This document shows positions 34,936 to 46,883 of a DNA stretch of 64,000 nt, in pieces (position 1 is the stretch's first letter; each line of letters begins with the position of its first letter). The stretch covers positions 6,975,413-7,039,412 of the forward strand of contig CM069598.1 in NCBI GenBank assembly GCA_035771175.1. The letters run 5' to 3'. The notes below the pieces were generated by a model. The model was not told the DNA's origin. It ran no database searches and saw only the letters and a list, made by a program, of their open reading frames with translations. The stretch comes from Paratinospora sagittata. Taxonomy: Eukaryota > Streptophyta > Magnoliopsida > Ranunculales > Menispermaceae. Both the position numbers and the translations under genes were made by a program.

Positions 34936-35919
34936 ATTTGAGTCAAGTAACACCATATATAATTCAACTTGTTTCAGTCGTGTGTTGAATATGTCTTTCT
35001 GCATAGTTTGGTATAGACTAGATTGTTTAATTCCTTTGTTTTTTCTTTAATTGTTTGTGCTAAATTCATAAACTTCCATGTTTGTTACCATGTTAATTTT
35101 TGGGTAATATATATTTGGGTTGTAAAAGCATTTCTGTTTAGTTTAAGAGTATTGAAAATCTATATCACCTCTTTTTTTTTTTTTGTAGGATGAAGCTTGA
35201 AGATAAAGAAACTATCATATACTTAAGTAGAGTTGGCTTATCGCTAAATAATTTTGTGACGGTGCTATAATTAAGATGGGTTGCTTACACATACGCATAT
35301 ATAATGTGTGGTTTTGTGTTGATTGATTACAAGCCATTCATAATTCCTTCATACCACTGAGTAGAAGATAAATACTCCTTCACAATATTAACTCTTGATT
35401 GGTCTAATGAGGTGAATTAATCAACGGCGCATGCAAATTGAACCTGAGATAGATGAAAAAAATAAAAATAAAGAAAGATTAAAAAAAGTGATAAATATTA
35501 ACTAGTTTCAACGGTTTGCATATGAACTTTTTCGTTCAAAGGAAAAAAAAAAAATTATAAGATGATATGCAGAGCATTTAACGAGTATATAGCAAACTAT
35601 GGCCCACTTCTTAAAACCATTTGACCGGTCGTGATAATTTCCACATAGTTGCTGTGGGCCATGGGTCACTTGATGAAAGCACGTCATATTTAAGACATTT
35701 TTAAACTATAAATTTTTATATGATAGTGAGGATGTGAAAGTAATTTCACTTGGTCACTATTGTTATCCACAAGGTATTGATTGCATGAGGAACACAAATG
35801 ACATTTCTTGTCCTTGTTCTATGGATTTCAATTACTTTCTCTCCCTTTTAGTAAAGAATAAAGATACACTCTCGTGATCTATCTCAAATTAAAATTGTTA
35901 TTTAAATTGGGTCTAATTG

Positions 35920-35973
<54 letters not shown>
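35920..35973. repeat. (TA)n microsatellite
   Basis: About 26 uninterrupted TA units, then a short A run. Long enough to be polymorphic. Confidence 0.95.
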
Positions 35974-35979
<6 letters not shown>

Positions 35980-35990
35980 ATAATTACTAA

Positions 35991-36290
35991 ATTATATATT
36001 GATGAAAATATTAATAATTCTCAATGTGACACTCATTAATTTATGAAAATCATCATTAACAATTTTGAGCAGACAATTTCAACATCAAATTAAATATGTA
36101 TGTTATAAATATTCGTCAGTTATGCAATCCAATTATATATTGATGAAAATATTAACGAGTCTCAATGTGACACTCATTAATTTATGAAAATCACCATTAA
36201 TAATTTTAAGCAGACAATTTTAACACCAAATTAAATTCGTATGTTATAAATACTCAAATTAAATTCGTATGTTATAAATATTCATCTTGT
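35991..36290. repeat. 141-bp tandem duplication
   Basis: A unit beginning 'attatatattgatgaaaat' at 35991 restarts at 36132, a period of 141 bp, with about ten differences. The second copy carries an internal repeat of 'caaattaaattcgtatg'. It lies directly after the (TA)n tract. Confidence 0.85.
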
Positions 36291-36325
36291 TATGCAATCA
36301 AATAACATACAATTATAAGACTGTT

Positions 36326-36525
36326 ATTTGGGAGAGTTTTTCCAAAAGTAATTTTCTAAGAAACGTTTTTGAAAAATATGTTTTTAGAAAAAGTTATTTT
36401 CTCTCTCCACGTTCTTTTATAAAAAAAAAAATGTTTTTTCCTATCGCACTTTAATTAAAAACAGGTGTTATCATACACATCTAAATATATTTTTACTCTA
36501 AAAACATTTTAGAAAAGCTCTCCTT
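36326..36525. mobile_element. MITE-like element, copy in intergenic DNA
   Basis: The left end 'tttgggagagtttttcc' pairs with the right end which, on the minus strand, reads 'tttaaggagagcttttc'. A similar element sits in intron 1 of the CERK1-like gene (about 20147-20335). No target duplication is clear. Non-coding. Confidence 0.45.
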
Positions 36526-36581
36526 AAACATTTCAATCATATTTTTTTTTGAATGCATTGAGTTGAAAGTGTGATCAAATT

Positions 36582-36854
36582 ATCAATAAGGCATTGGTTC
36601 GATGGTTCGAGCTGTTGGTCTATTACACGAGGTCAGAAGTTTAAGGCGGGACTCTAAAAATGCGAATGCTAGATTTTTTCAAATTTTATTATTAGTGTAG
36701 AGTGACTGCGTGGATTGACTGAGCCAGCTTTGAGGGGCTGTCGGGTCGGACCTTGTTGGTGTGGACATTAGTCGGGTTCTGTGTGACTTGAATTTTTCAC
36801 GGGTGGGGTGGGTATCGTGTTATACTTGTTTCTTCTTAAAAAATAAAATAAAAA
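36582..36854 (+). mobile_element. SINE retrotransposon with perfect target-site duplication
   Basis: A 273-bp insertion is bracketed by AAAGTGTGATCAAATT at 36566-36581 and 36855-36870, a perfect 16-bp target-site duplication. Near the 5' end TGGTTCGATGG (36595-36605) fits the Pol III A-box, and AGTTTAAGGC about 35 bases on fits a degenerate B-box. The body is GC-rich compared with its flanks, with 'ggctgtcgggtcggacc', and ends in an A-rich tail (aaaaaataaaataaaaaaa). No ORF. These are the marks of a tRNA-derived SINE mobilised by LINE machinery. Confidence 0.85.
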
Positions 36855-36870
36855 AAAGTGTGATCAAATT

Positions 36871-38211
36871 TTTTTTTTAAAAAAATCTTTCTTGCTATTG
36901 ACCTTTTGAAAACAATAATTAATTAAGTAAACCCGTTAAAATCTTAATCACTTCATTACAATAAATTTTTAACAAAAAACCTAGTATTATTATTAATAAT
37001 TTACAGTTAACCAACTATCAAATAAAAAAATGCATTTAATACCAGTAGGTCACCAGACAGACACCAAATTCATTTACGTCAGCTAGTATACACACGTGCC
37101 TTTTCATTTATGATCAAGTGAAGAGGGAGTAGACTAAGGTAATCGGCTCCCGACACCCAAATGAAAGCAAATGGAAAAAGTAGTCAAAACACCATCTTGG
37201 TCAGCCCTTCAATGGCCGAAAGTGCGCTGGTACTTTGAGAAATAATGCGAGCGTTCATACGTGAACAAAACCCGCGTAAAACTCATATAAAGTCAAAAAC
37301 AGAAGAAAAAGAAAGAAAGCGCTATTTATTAATAATTGAAAAGAAAAAAACAAACATGAACGCTTCATGAACATGCAGTCCTCAACCTCTTTAATGACAG
37401 TTCTACCCCTGCCCACCATGTGGTAGCTCGATAGGTCAAACCTGAAAAACAAATGGTTTTCCCGAAATAAAACCCTCTCTCTGTGGACATTCCAGTACTT
37501 TCAACTTCCCACGTTAAATGCCCTTTAAAGAACCAGAAAAAAATCCTCTGCACGAATCCATTCCCTGTACCAACAGGCCTGTGTTTCATTTCAAAAGTTG
37601 ATATTTAAATTATATCTTTTTAATAATTACTGTATTTAAAAATATTTTTACCACCTAAAAATAATATTATTTAAAATTATATTTATACTGATTTAGTGTA
37701 TGCTAATGTGATGTTTGGCTAGCTATAAACATTTTTTTAATATATTATCAGATCAACTTAAATATATTTTTGATACATATTTTAGTTAACTCCTCTAAAA
37801 TTTTTATTAAATAAATTAGGAAACAATGTTTTATAATGCCAGATTTCAAGAGAATGGCGTTTTACAGATCGGTGAGATATGGGTACAGAGAAGTGTGTAG
37901 TACAGAGGATCGAGGAGCCATTCCTTTCTTGCTCGTCTACTTCAAAACTGCTCTGTTCTTAGACTCTATTAGGATCTTTCACTGTTCCCGTAATTTGCCG
38001 ACAGTCTCTCTCTCGCTTTTAACCTCACAAAGCTTCGAATCACTTCTCGTCTTCTTCTTCTTCTCTTCCTTTTAATGTCGGAAGCGAAAGCAATCGAACT
38101 AAAAAATCTAAGCTTTTTTCTCAGCTTCTCTTCTTTCCTCTTCTGTGTTTCGATGGTGGTCTTGCAATATTACTGCTAAAAAATCTCATAGCTTGAGTTC
38201 TTCAACTAACG
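36871..38211. other. Spacer and promoter/leader of the SRF8-like gene
   Basis: AT-rich to 37830, with ACACGTGCC at 37094-37102. A GC-richer part from about 37840 with CT-rich stretches (38000-38140) is the probable promoter and 5' leader of the downstream receptor kinase. Frames here have no recognisable product. Confidence 0.45.
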
Positions 38212-41200
38212 ATGTCTCTCAAAAAACTCAAGTTCTTGATCTCTACTTCCTCTCCTGCCTTCCTTCTAATCACAGTTCTTCTCATTTCCTCTCATGCTCT
38301 CGCCACTACAGATCCATCCGACGGTAATTTCTTCAAAAAAAAAAAAAAAAAAAAGATGGATCTATTTTTTTGTTGTTTTGGCGTTTTGATTAGGAGAGAG
38401 CTGGATTTTAGTTTGGAAGTGTTTGATGAAATGGAATTTTTAGGAATCAGAACTATATTTGTGGACCTTTGAGACATTTTATTGTGGTTTGGTTGCAGTG
38501 CAAGCTTTGCAGGTTATGTACAGTACACTGGGGAGTCCACCGCAGCTCAGTGGTTGGAAACCGACCGGCGGTGATCCGTGCGGGGAGTCATGGAAGGGGA
38601 TCACTTGCGAGGGGTCAGGCGTAGTTGCAATGTATGGTCGTGTTTGTTAATTTCTTGGAGTTGTTTTGGTTTTTTGTGGATTATTGTTGATTGGTGTAGG
38701 TAATGGAGGATTGGTTTGGTGCTTTTTTAACAGTCAGGTTTCTGGATTGGGGATGAGAGGGAGCATGGGATACTTGCTTAGTAACTTATTGTCATTGCGA
38801 ACGATGTAAGAATGCGTGATTTATCCATTTTGTTGTGTGTTCATTTGGTTGAGATTGGAACTTTGTTGGTGGAACTTGATTTTGTTTGTTGAATTTGGTT
38901 TTGTTTTTTAGGGACTTGAGTGATAATAACATTCATGATGCAATTCCTTTTCAGTTGCCGCTGAACCTTACAAGCTTGTAAGGCTCGATTGCGTTAGTTG
39001 TTGTTCGTTTAGCTTACAATTATTCCCTATTAGTTTTGGTTGGTTTTGTTTGTTTTTTGTTGGACTTAAAGTTGTGTGGGATTTTGGTTAATGCTTCTTC
39101 ATTGTATATTGCAGAAATCTTGCAAGTAATAACATAAGTGGGAGTCTCCCCTACTCCATCTCTAATATGGTTTCACTCAATTATTTGTGAGTGCTTTGTT
39201 ATTGAATGCTCTAGTTAATTGCATTTTGGAGTGGTATTGGTTTGTAAACCACTGTTCATGTGATACATTTGATTGCAGGAATGTCAGCCATAATTCACTT
39301 TCCCAATCAATTGGAGATGTTTTCACGAATCTTCATGGCTTATCAACCTTGTAAGTTCTTATGATTAATCTTTGTTTCCTTTTCCCTTCTTTGTAGTTTG
39401 ACTGCAACTATTTAAAGATTTATGAAATTTGATCCTTTTCTTTCTTCTTTGCATCAGTTGTTTGTTTCTAGAGTTCAAATTGGTAGTTATATAATCTCAC
39501 AAATTGGTATATTATCTTACATTCTTACACGCAGTTGCATTCCAACTGCAACTACTTGTAGAACATATCATTTTAGCTCAATCTGGAACTAAAAGTAGAT
39601 GTATTATTGATCTTGATCCACTGAGGGTTTTTTTATTTTTTATTTTATTTTAAATGTAGTGAATTGGTTGAAGCATTTAGACTTTATGGTTGAAAGCATT
39701 GACCCATGGATGGCTATCAAAGCCTCCTTTGATTTGTATCACTGTCTTGCTTGTCAGTAAAATCTTAGTTATGAAATAAATACATTCTTTCTCTGTGAGT
39801 ACCATCAGTTGGAAATCCTCCACATAAATGCAGTTGGAAAAAGTGAACAGTTTCTTAAGCACAGGTGGATGTTAAGAAACTGAACAGTTGGAAATCCTTT
39901 ATTTTACTAATGCAAGTGCTACCACATATAGCCCTAATTGAAAACACAGGTGGATGCTTGGTAACCTATGGAAATTTATTAAGCAAACGCATTATTTGTT
40001 TCAAAAGTGTGAATGACTGATAAGGTACAATTCTTTGGGAATGATTCATTGCATAAAGAAAAAAAGACCTAGAAAACCTCGTCACAAGGAAATACTATAT
40101 TTAACCTTTTTTCATTTCACCTATAAATTTCTATCCCTTTCTGTTGGACCTTACATATAGGAAGATGCAGTAAACCATTTGTTTTCCTATTTCTTAAAAA
40201 AAAATACCCAATAAAATACATGTATATTCACCTTCAAGTATTACTTGCATTTCCCGCTGCAGGAGAAGTGATTTATCCATTCCGCAAGCCCTCTCATTTT
40301 TTTTAATGCTTTCTTATTTATGCTTTGCCACCAAATATATAAAAGTTAATTGACCGCAGGGATCTGTCTTTCAACAACTTTTCTGGAGATCTTCCCAGTT
40401 CCTTCAACTCTTTATCCAATCTTTCTAGTCTGTAAGTATGTTTTTAGTCTAATAATTTTTAGGGAATTCACAACATTAATGTTTTTGTTGTATTTGATCT
40501 TTCCACTATTTGATGATTTTCTTGCAGCCAGTTACAAAACAATGAATTAACAGGTTCAATTAATGTTCTTGCTGCTCTGCCTTTGACTGACCTGTGAGTT
40601 TTGTTTTTAGCTTATCTTGTGTTAAAGTTTTGCTTCCCAGTTTTGCTCTTGCTGTTATTTTGATCTAATTAAGTTTCCTACAGGAATATTGCGAACAACC
40701 ATTTCAATGGGTGGATTCCACGAGAGTTCAGTTCAATCCCAAATTTTAAGTAGGCTGTCAATCTTATCCAATCTAGTTTCTTTCTTGCTATGTTAATCTG
40801 GTGTTTACATTCTTTTCATCTGACAATTTTGCAATATAACAGATATGGAGGAAATTCATTTGCCAATGGCCTCGCTCCTCCACCGCCTCCTTATACCTCC
40901 CCTCCACCTGGTAGATCCCATAACACTCGTAATCGCACGGGACCTCATACAAATGCGACACCAGAATCTCAAGGACGTCGTTCAAATTCAGATCATCAGG
41001 ATAATAAGGGTTTTGCAACAGGGCACATTGTGGGGATAGTTTTGGGCTCGATATTGTTGGTTCTGTGTGCAATGCTTGTCCTTGTTTTTTGCCTACGACG
41101 GTCGAAGGGAAAACATGGAAATGGACACAGTGCTAGACCTTTTGGAACTCTCCCTGTTGTTGCTGATAAAGGTATTTTATCTATTATTTTTTGCTAATCT

Positions 41201-44200
41201 TAGTGTTTTTTCTTAATAGAATAACTTCCTTACTAATCTGCAATCTAAATGTACGGGGGGGAGTCTATACTGCAATTCTATGAAGGTTTACATTTTGCAA
41301 TGCTAACATTAGCTTGAGGATCCAAATGTTTTTTCAAACTTCTATAATAACCATATAGCCGTTAATTGACGTATACTCAAGGATTCCCACCATTTAGGGT
41401 CTAGGGAAGGTATAGTGTACGCAACCTTACCTCCATATTGGAGATGTTTCTGGATTTCAAGCAGTAACCTCCAGGCCACAATGGAGGACCTCAAATTCAT
41501 CAGAACCACCCCTCAATTGATGTATTAATATTAGGTAGATCTCTATAACAGGAAAGTTGGTCAACTTGAATCACATGTGACACCAAAATTGTTAATAATC
41601 TGAAGGATGGAACACACTAAATGCATTAGAAGTCAGTTTTATTTGAACGAACAAAGTTAAAGGTGACTGCAGTTTGTGTCAGTACGTCTTAGGACTTGGG
41701 ACATAATCATGTTGATATCCATCAACATGCAGTAAAGAATCAGGAATTTTACATCTTTATATATTCCAATTTATCAGATACAGATCATATCTTTTTAATA
41801 AAATGTTTTTATCTATAATTAGGATGATTATGTCTTTTGAATGAAATTTTTTATCTATAATTAGGATGATTATGTCTTTTGAATAAAGTTTTTATGTATA
41901 ATTAGGATGATTATGCCTTTTGATTAAAGTTCTTATCTATAATTAGGATTCCAAAGCTAGCATTTTGGCATTCCCATGATTCTTGCTTGATTTTGCAGTG
42001 GAGAATACAGAGATGCAAGAGCAGAGCGTCAAAACTATGCCTACCATAACAGAATTTAAACCCCCACCTGCCGAGAAATTGATGGCTGAGAGGGTACATG
42101 GTAACAGTGGTTCTGGAAGAAGAGCAAGGTCCCCAATTACTGCAACTGCCTATACTGTTGCTTCTCTTCAAACGGCAACAAACAGCTTTAGCCAGGAATC
42201 TCTTGTTGGTGAAGGCTCTTTTGGTCGTGTATATAGGGCAGAGTACCCTAATGGGAAGGTAAAACATCTTCCTTTATTTAGTGTTCTGGACTTTGCCGTC
42301 TAACATTGTTGTCTCTTATGCTGCAACGAATTCCCAAACTTATCACCTGGTTCTTAATTGGACAGAAACCTCCTTCATAGTTATAGTTTTTCTTAATATG
42401 AAGTTACGAATCCAGCTAATTTGCTTGACCTAGATTTAGTGATGTCATTTGCATTGGTGTGAGGCTTTATTTTAATGTAGAAGATGATGTTATTAGCTTG
42501 CTTTTCTACTAAACCATTAAGCTGGTTTCCAGATGGAATAAGTGTGCAGTAAATCTCAGAAAAGAAACATTTTGGTTCCCTAAGAAACAGCAATACATGG
42601 ATGTCCAACTTGCTGTTTAAGGGTTAAAGATGACAAAAATCATCAAACAACCACTTTGTTTTCTATTTAATTACTGCATTTTTTTTTCCTGGGGTAATTT
42701 TGTAGTTGTATCTGACAACTTGTCTCCTCATAAATCGATCTCCAATCCCTTAAAATGCCCCAAATTCTGCTTCTGCATCCAAATCCTGGTTCATACTAGA
42801 AAAACATTTTTGAATAAGGTTCTAGCACCAAGCCAAATGTATCCATAAAAGAAGAGTGTAGCAATGGAAGCATGTTGGAGACTCCAGAAGTGAACCAGTC
42901 CCTTGGATGCTATGAAAACACCATTGGATTAAGTAGCACATCTTGCATACTTTTTCACAGTAGCAGGATTGTTATAACTATGATAGTCCGACATCGGCTG
43001 TGTGGTGGAAGCATAGGAGGATCCTTGTGAAGAGAGTGTCTTGAACTAATGAACTCCCAATTTAGGAGGGTACCTTTGAGGGCAGCATGAGCATGGGCTG
43101 GCATGCTTCCAAGTGGTCGGTTTTCGGGTCTCTTTCTGGACGGGTAGATCAAATGGGCCTCACATGCACTTGAACGTGCACATGGGGCAAATCCGTGAGG
43201 TCGGTTAAGGGGCTAAAGTGGATAATCTATCAAATAAGTGAGGTCTGTTAAGGGACCAAAGCGGATAATCAGTCACTAGATTTAAGCAGTCTGTCACAAT
43301 AATTTACTCCATTTTCTACTTATACATAATATTTAACTGTCATAATAACTAATGGCCATTTTTTATCTAGGTTCTGGCCGTTAAAAAGATCGACATTGCT
43401 GCACTTTCATTACAAGAGGAAGATAATTTCCTTGAAGCTGTTTCAAACATGTCACGCCTGAGGCATCCAAATATTGTTTCACTGGTAGGGTACTGTACTG
43501 AGCATGGTCAGCGCCTTCTAGTTTATGAGTATATTGATGGTAGGACTCTGCATGACGTGCTGCACTTTTCTGACGAAAGCAGCAAAGCACTTGTGTGGAA
43601 TGCTCGTGTTAGAGTCGCACTCGCTACTGCTAGGGCTCTAGAGTAAGTTCTTGATGAAGTGTGTGTATGGATGCTTTGATTTTGCTATACTTTGTTCTTT
43701 TCTAATGATAAGCAACTCTTGTGTACAGGTATTTGCATGAAGTATGCTTGCCACTTGTTGTACACAGAAACTTCAAGTCAGCAAATATTTTACTTGATGA
43801 AGAATTTAATCCCCATTTATCAGATTGCGGGCTAGCTGCACTAACGCCAAACACTGAACGAGAGGTAAATGAATGAGGGTGGTAGGCTTTGTTCTCTATG
43901 CCAGTTAGTGATTATTTTACCGTCATTTCATCTTGTAGGCTCACTCTCTCATTATCTGTCATTCTGCCATCCTATATGCTCAAGAAAAGAAAAGAAAAAG
44001 AAAAGAAAAGAAACTTCTATAGTATCTTTTTAAAAATCTATAATATCTTTTTTTTTCCTTTTTCCTCTTTGGGGACAAGTTTAACTATTAATGTGAACAG
44101 TAGTTTTTTATTGGCATCATATTTGTTCCATAGCTCATGTCAATACTCCAAAATCTGATAAATTAATTTTTTGACAAATGAAACTTTTCCAGTTACTGTT

Positions 44201-45756
44201 TAATCTCATTCTGATGTTCAGAAGGTTGAATGTTAACCCTTGGTCTTTGATCTAATTGAATGTTCCAATGCATGTTTGACAGGTTTCACCTCAGATGGTT
44301 GGTTCATTTGGTTACAGTGCTCCCGAGTTTGCTATGTCTGGAATTTACACAGTAAAAAGTGATGTTTACAGCTTTGGAGTAGTGATGTTGGAGCTGTTAA
44401 CTGGCCGGAAACCACTAGATAGGTAAACTCCTGCGGCGTCTCATTAACTTTTTTTTTTCTTAATCTAATATATTTGTTTCAATGTGAACTTGATGTTGGT
44501 TTCTGTGTCTGTTTTCTTTTGCCTCTTTCATTCTTCAGTTCAAGGATTAGATCAGAACAGTCTCTTGTCAGATGGGCTACTTCTCAGCTTCATGATATTG
44601 ATGCCTTAGCTAAAATGGTAGACCCGGCACTAAATGGAATGTATCCTGCAAAGTCTCTTTCTCGTTTTGCAGACATCATTGCCCTGTGTGTTCAGGTGTG
44701 CTTTTTTCTTTTTCCCTTTTTTCCACTTCTTTTTCTTATAAAGATTTTCATCACCTTAACATAATCTAATTTAGTTTGTGAGTGATTTATGCTAAGCCTT
44801 TTATATGTCTTCAGGGTGCATAATACAAGAGAATTAATCAGATACTTAAGACTTTAAAATACTAAATTCCTAGGATTGGCACTTGAACAGATGCTCTAGG
44901 TATTGTTGCAGGAACATGTGTGATACAGATAGCAAACATTGCACGTTCATTAGCAGAGAAATCTTGAAATCAAAGATTCTCTATATCATGGGAGCTGCAT
45001 GTGGTCAACATATGAATTGATGTGGATTTGCCCCTTCTGAAAACTGTATCGTTCATATACTTATGGGCAGTGGTGGATCTAGACCTTTGATCTTGGAGGG
45101 GCGAAGCGAAAACATATAACATAGCATAGTTATAAATGGTTTTTCTAAAATGTTCCCCCCCCCTCCCCCCGCCCCAGGGATCCGCCACTACTTATGGACT
45201 ACTTGAGATTGAATTGTAAAATAGATCAAAGGGATGAAATTAAGTGAATTCATAGGGTAATTATGAATCTTGAATCACAAATTAGTTCTTAGACATCCAG
45301 CTAGTTGTGTTTGCCTTGACATTTGGCATGCCTTGGCAAATATAGCTCAAAAGAGGAAAAAAAAAAATTAAATCCTCAATTGCATGCAATTCCAATACTT
45401 AAAATTTCCTTGTGCTTGATTGATATCTATGTTCCTCGATTGCATGCAATTCCAATACTTCAAATGTCTTTGTGCTTGATTGATGTCTATGTTCCTTTTT
45501 TCTGTTTCCTATTTTACTTATTTGCTCTGGGCAAGTCTGATTTTCTATCCAGCATGCTCATCGAACATATTGTCTAATCCAATCATTTTTATGGCTTCTG
45601 TAGCCGGAGCCAGAGTTTCGCCCTCCAATGTCTGAAGTCGTGCAAGCTCTAGTACGATTAATGCAAAGGGCAAGCACAGTTAGACGGCGTTCCAGTGAAG
45701 ATTCAGGATTCTCCTACAGAACTCCAGAAAATGAACCAGTTGATATGTCTTTCTAG
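38212..45756 (+). CDS. SRF8: STRUBBELIG-family LRR receptor kinase (SRF8-like)
   Basis: Sixteen exons join in frame: 38212-38323, 38499-38631, 38734-38805, 38912-38977, 39115-39186, 39279-39350, 40360-40431, 40528-40593, 40684-40749, 40843-41171, 41999-42258, 43371-43642, 43729-43864, 44283-44422, 44539-44695 and 45604-45756, giving 725 residues (Arabidopsis SRF8 703). Order: signal peptide (1-32), SUB domain with [15 protein letters not shown], about six leucine-rich repeats encoded by 66-72-nt exons, a Pro-rich patch ([11 protein letters not shown]), membrane span at about 305-327 and a kinase domain. The kinase has GEGSFGRVY and a VAIK-type lysine (LAVKKID), but HRN replaces HRD and DCG replaces DFG, so it is a probable pseudokinase, as known for this family. 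It ends PVDMSF. The closest match from memory is SRF8; SRF6/7 are alternatives. Confidence 0.92.
41806..41950 (+). repeat. Minisatellite in SRF8-like intron 10
   Basis: Four direct copies of a ~44-bp unit containing 'tctataattaggatgatt' begin near 41811, 41857, 41901 and 41937 (last copy partial). Non-coding intron DNA. Confidence 0.8.
42969..43298 (+). mobile_element. TRIM/solo-LTR-like fragment in SRF8-like intron 11
   Basis: Begins TGTTATAACTATGATAGTCC with GACATCGG near its start and ends CAGTCTGTCACA. Internal 'aaagcggataatc' and 'aaagtggataatc' repeats resemble LTRs of short plant TRIM elements, which often begin near a GACATCGG-like motif. No exact target duplication was found, so the limits are uncertain. 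Confidence 0.4.
45067..45189. mobile_element. hAT-type MITE in SRF8-like intron 15
   Basis: A 123-bp insertion has inverted ends AGTGGTGGATC (left) and AGTGGCGGATC (right, minus strand). It is flanked by a perfect 8-bp duplication ACTTATGG at 45059-45066 and 45190-45197, the size made by hAT transposases. A C-rich tract lies inside. No ORF. Confidence 0.8.
45378..45497 (+). repeat. 60-bp tandem duplication in SRF8-like intron 15
   Basis: The unit 'tgcatgcaattccaatactt' starts at 45381 and again at 45441, a period of 60 bp, with four or five differences across the copies. Confidence 0.9.
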
Positions 45757-46883
45757 AACTCTCAGGGCATTTGCAATTTTGTACATGAGAAAATGCAAAT
45801 GCTAAGGCGCATCAACGCAGCACAGAAACAATAGAATAAGGTCGTTAATGAATCGATCATCCAAGCTTAGATTCCATAGGTACAGTAATTTTTGTTCAAC
45901 ACCATCATCTGCAGAAAAGATGATCTACATTTCATGTCAGAAGGTGCAAGTAACTTAAGATGTATATTACTAGGAAAAGCAGCCTGTATTTAATTTACAA
46001 GTCCAGTTGTTTTTTATACATATTCCGAATGTTTTACCAAAAAATAAGAGAAATGTTATCAAAGGTTGTCTATAATACAATACAATTGAAGCACCTTCTT
46101 AATAGCAGCTTTATCCAGTTGCGTACCATGGAACTTAAATCAAGTATAGTTGGTGGGTGTTGATAATTTATTCCCTATGTTTATTTGTAATTCATGTCTA
46201 TAATACAATGGAAGCTTCATATTTTTGGGACTTTTTATTAACTTGGAATTCATGTTTGATGCAATGGGAAGCTTCACTGCTTCAGTACATAGTTTCATTT
46301 TGCCTTGAAACAAAAAAAAGTTTGTGGTGTTGGGTTATATAAATCTTTCATTTTTCATTTCAACATCTCTTTAATCAAAATCAAAATGGAAAAATCAAGC
46401 TGTTTAAAGTTTTGATTGACTTCATCAATTCGTTAATTGTTTGATGAGTGATGCTGGACGTGTTAAGTGTAGCGCCCATCATCTGACGCTGCCACCCAAC
46501 ACTATTGGATGTGTGTAAATATGTGTGATGTATATATATTTAACGATGCTAGACGGCAGTGTCGGGTAATGGGTGTTGGAGCCCAGTGTACACATAAATA
46601 TTTTATTGTGTTGATAGATAGTTTATGATAGAGTCCGTTAACGTTTTGATCAATTGGTCAACTTTGTAATTAATCTATAAGTCAATAAGTTGATCAAATG
46701 ACTTTTAGTTGATTAATTGGCCTAATAATTGACCAATCAGTAAACTACTTACCAATTAGTCAAATTTAAGCTGACGTGGTGCATTTAACACGTGTCCACT
46801 TATTTACAAAAAGACCCCTCGCTCATATCTCGTAGTCTTGTCCTAAAGCCTTTCACTTGCTTTCTTTTTCTAAAGCTCAAACC
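45757..46883 (+). other. SRF8-like 3' UTR and O-fucosyltransferase promoter
   Basis: 3' UTR of the receptor kinase to roughly 46000, then AT-rich DNA. The part at 46440-46850 is mildly GC-richer, with a TATA-like 'gatgtatatatattt' near 46526 and an ACACGTGTCC motif near 46789. No gene is seen. Confidence 0.4.

Larger units (their letters stand above)
34936..36565. other. AT-rich spacer with tandem repeats
   Basis: Holds the STIG1-like 3' UTR, then low-complexity DNA including a (TA)n tract, a 141-bp tandem duplication and a MITE-like element, listed separately. No gene is recognisable. Confidence 0.5.

Noticed and set aside
34398..35050. Several overlapping frames on both strands around the STIG1-like gene
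   Set aside because: All are antisense or shifted readings of the cysteine- and proline-rich coding sequence.
41806..41950. Regularly spaced repeats considered as a CRISPR array
   Set aside because: The spacers are themselves near-identical and it sits in a plant intron; it is a minisatellite.
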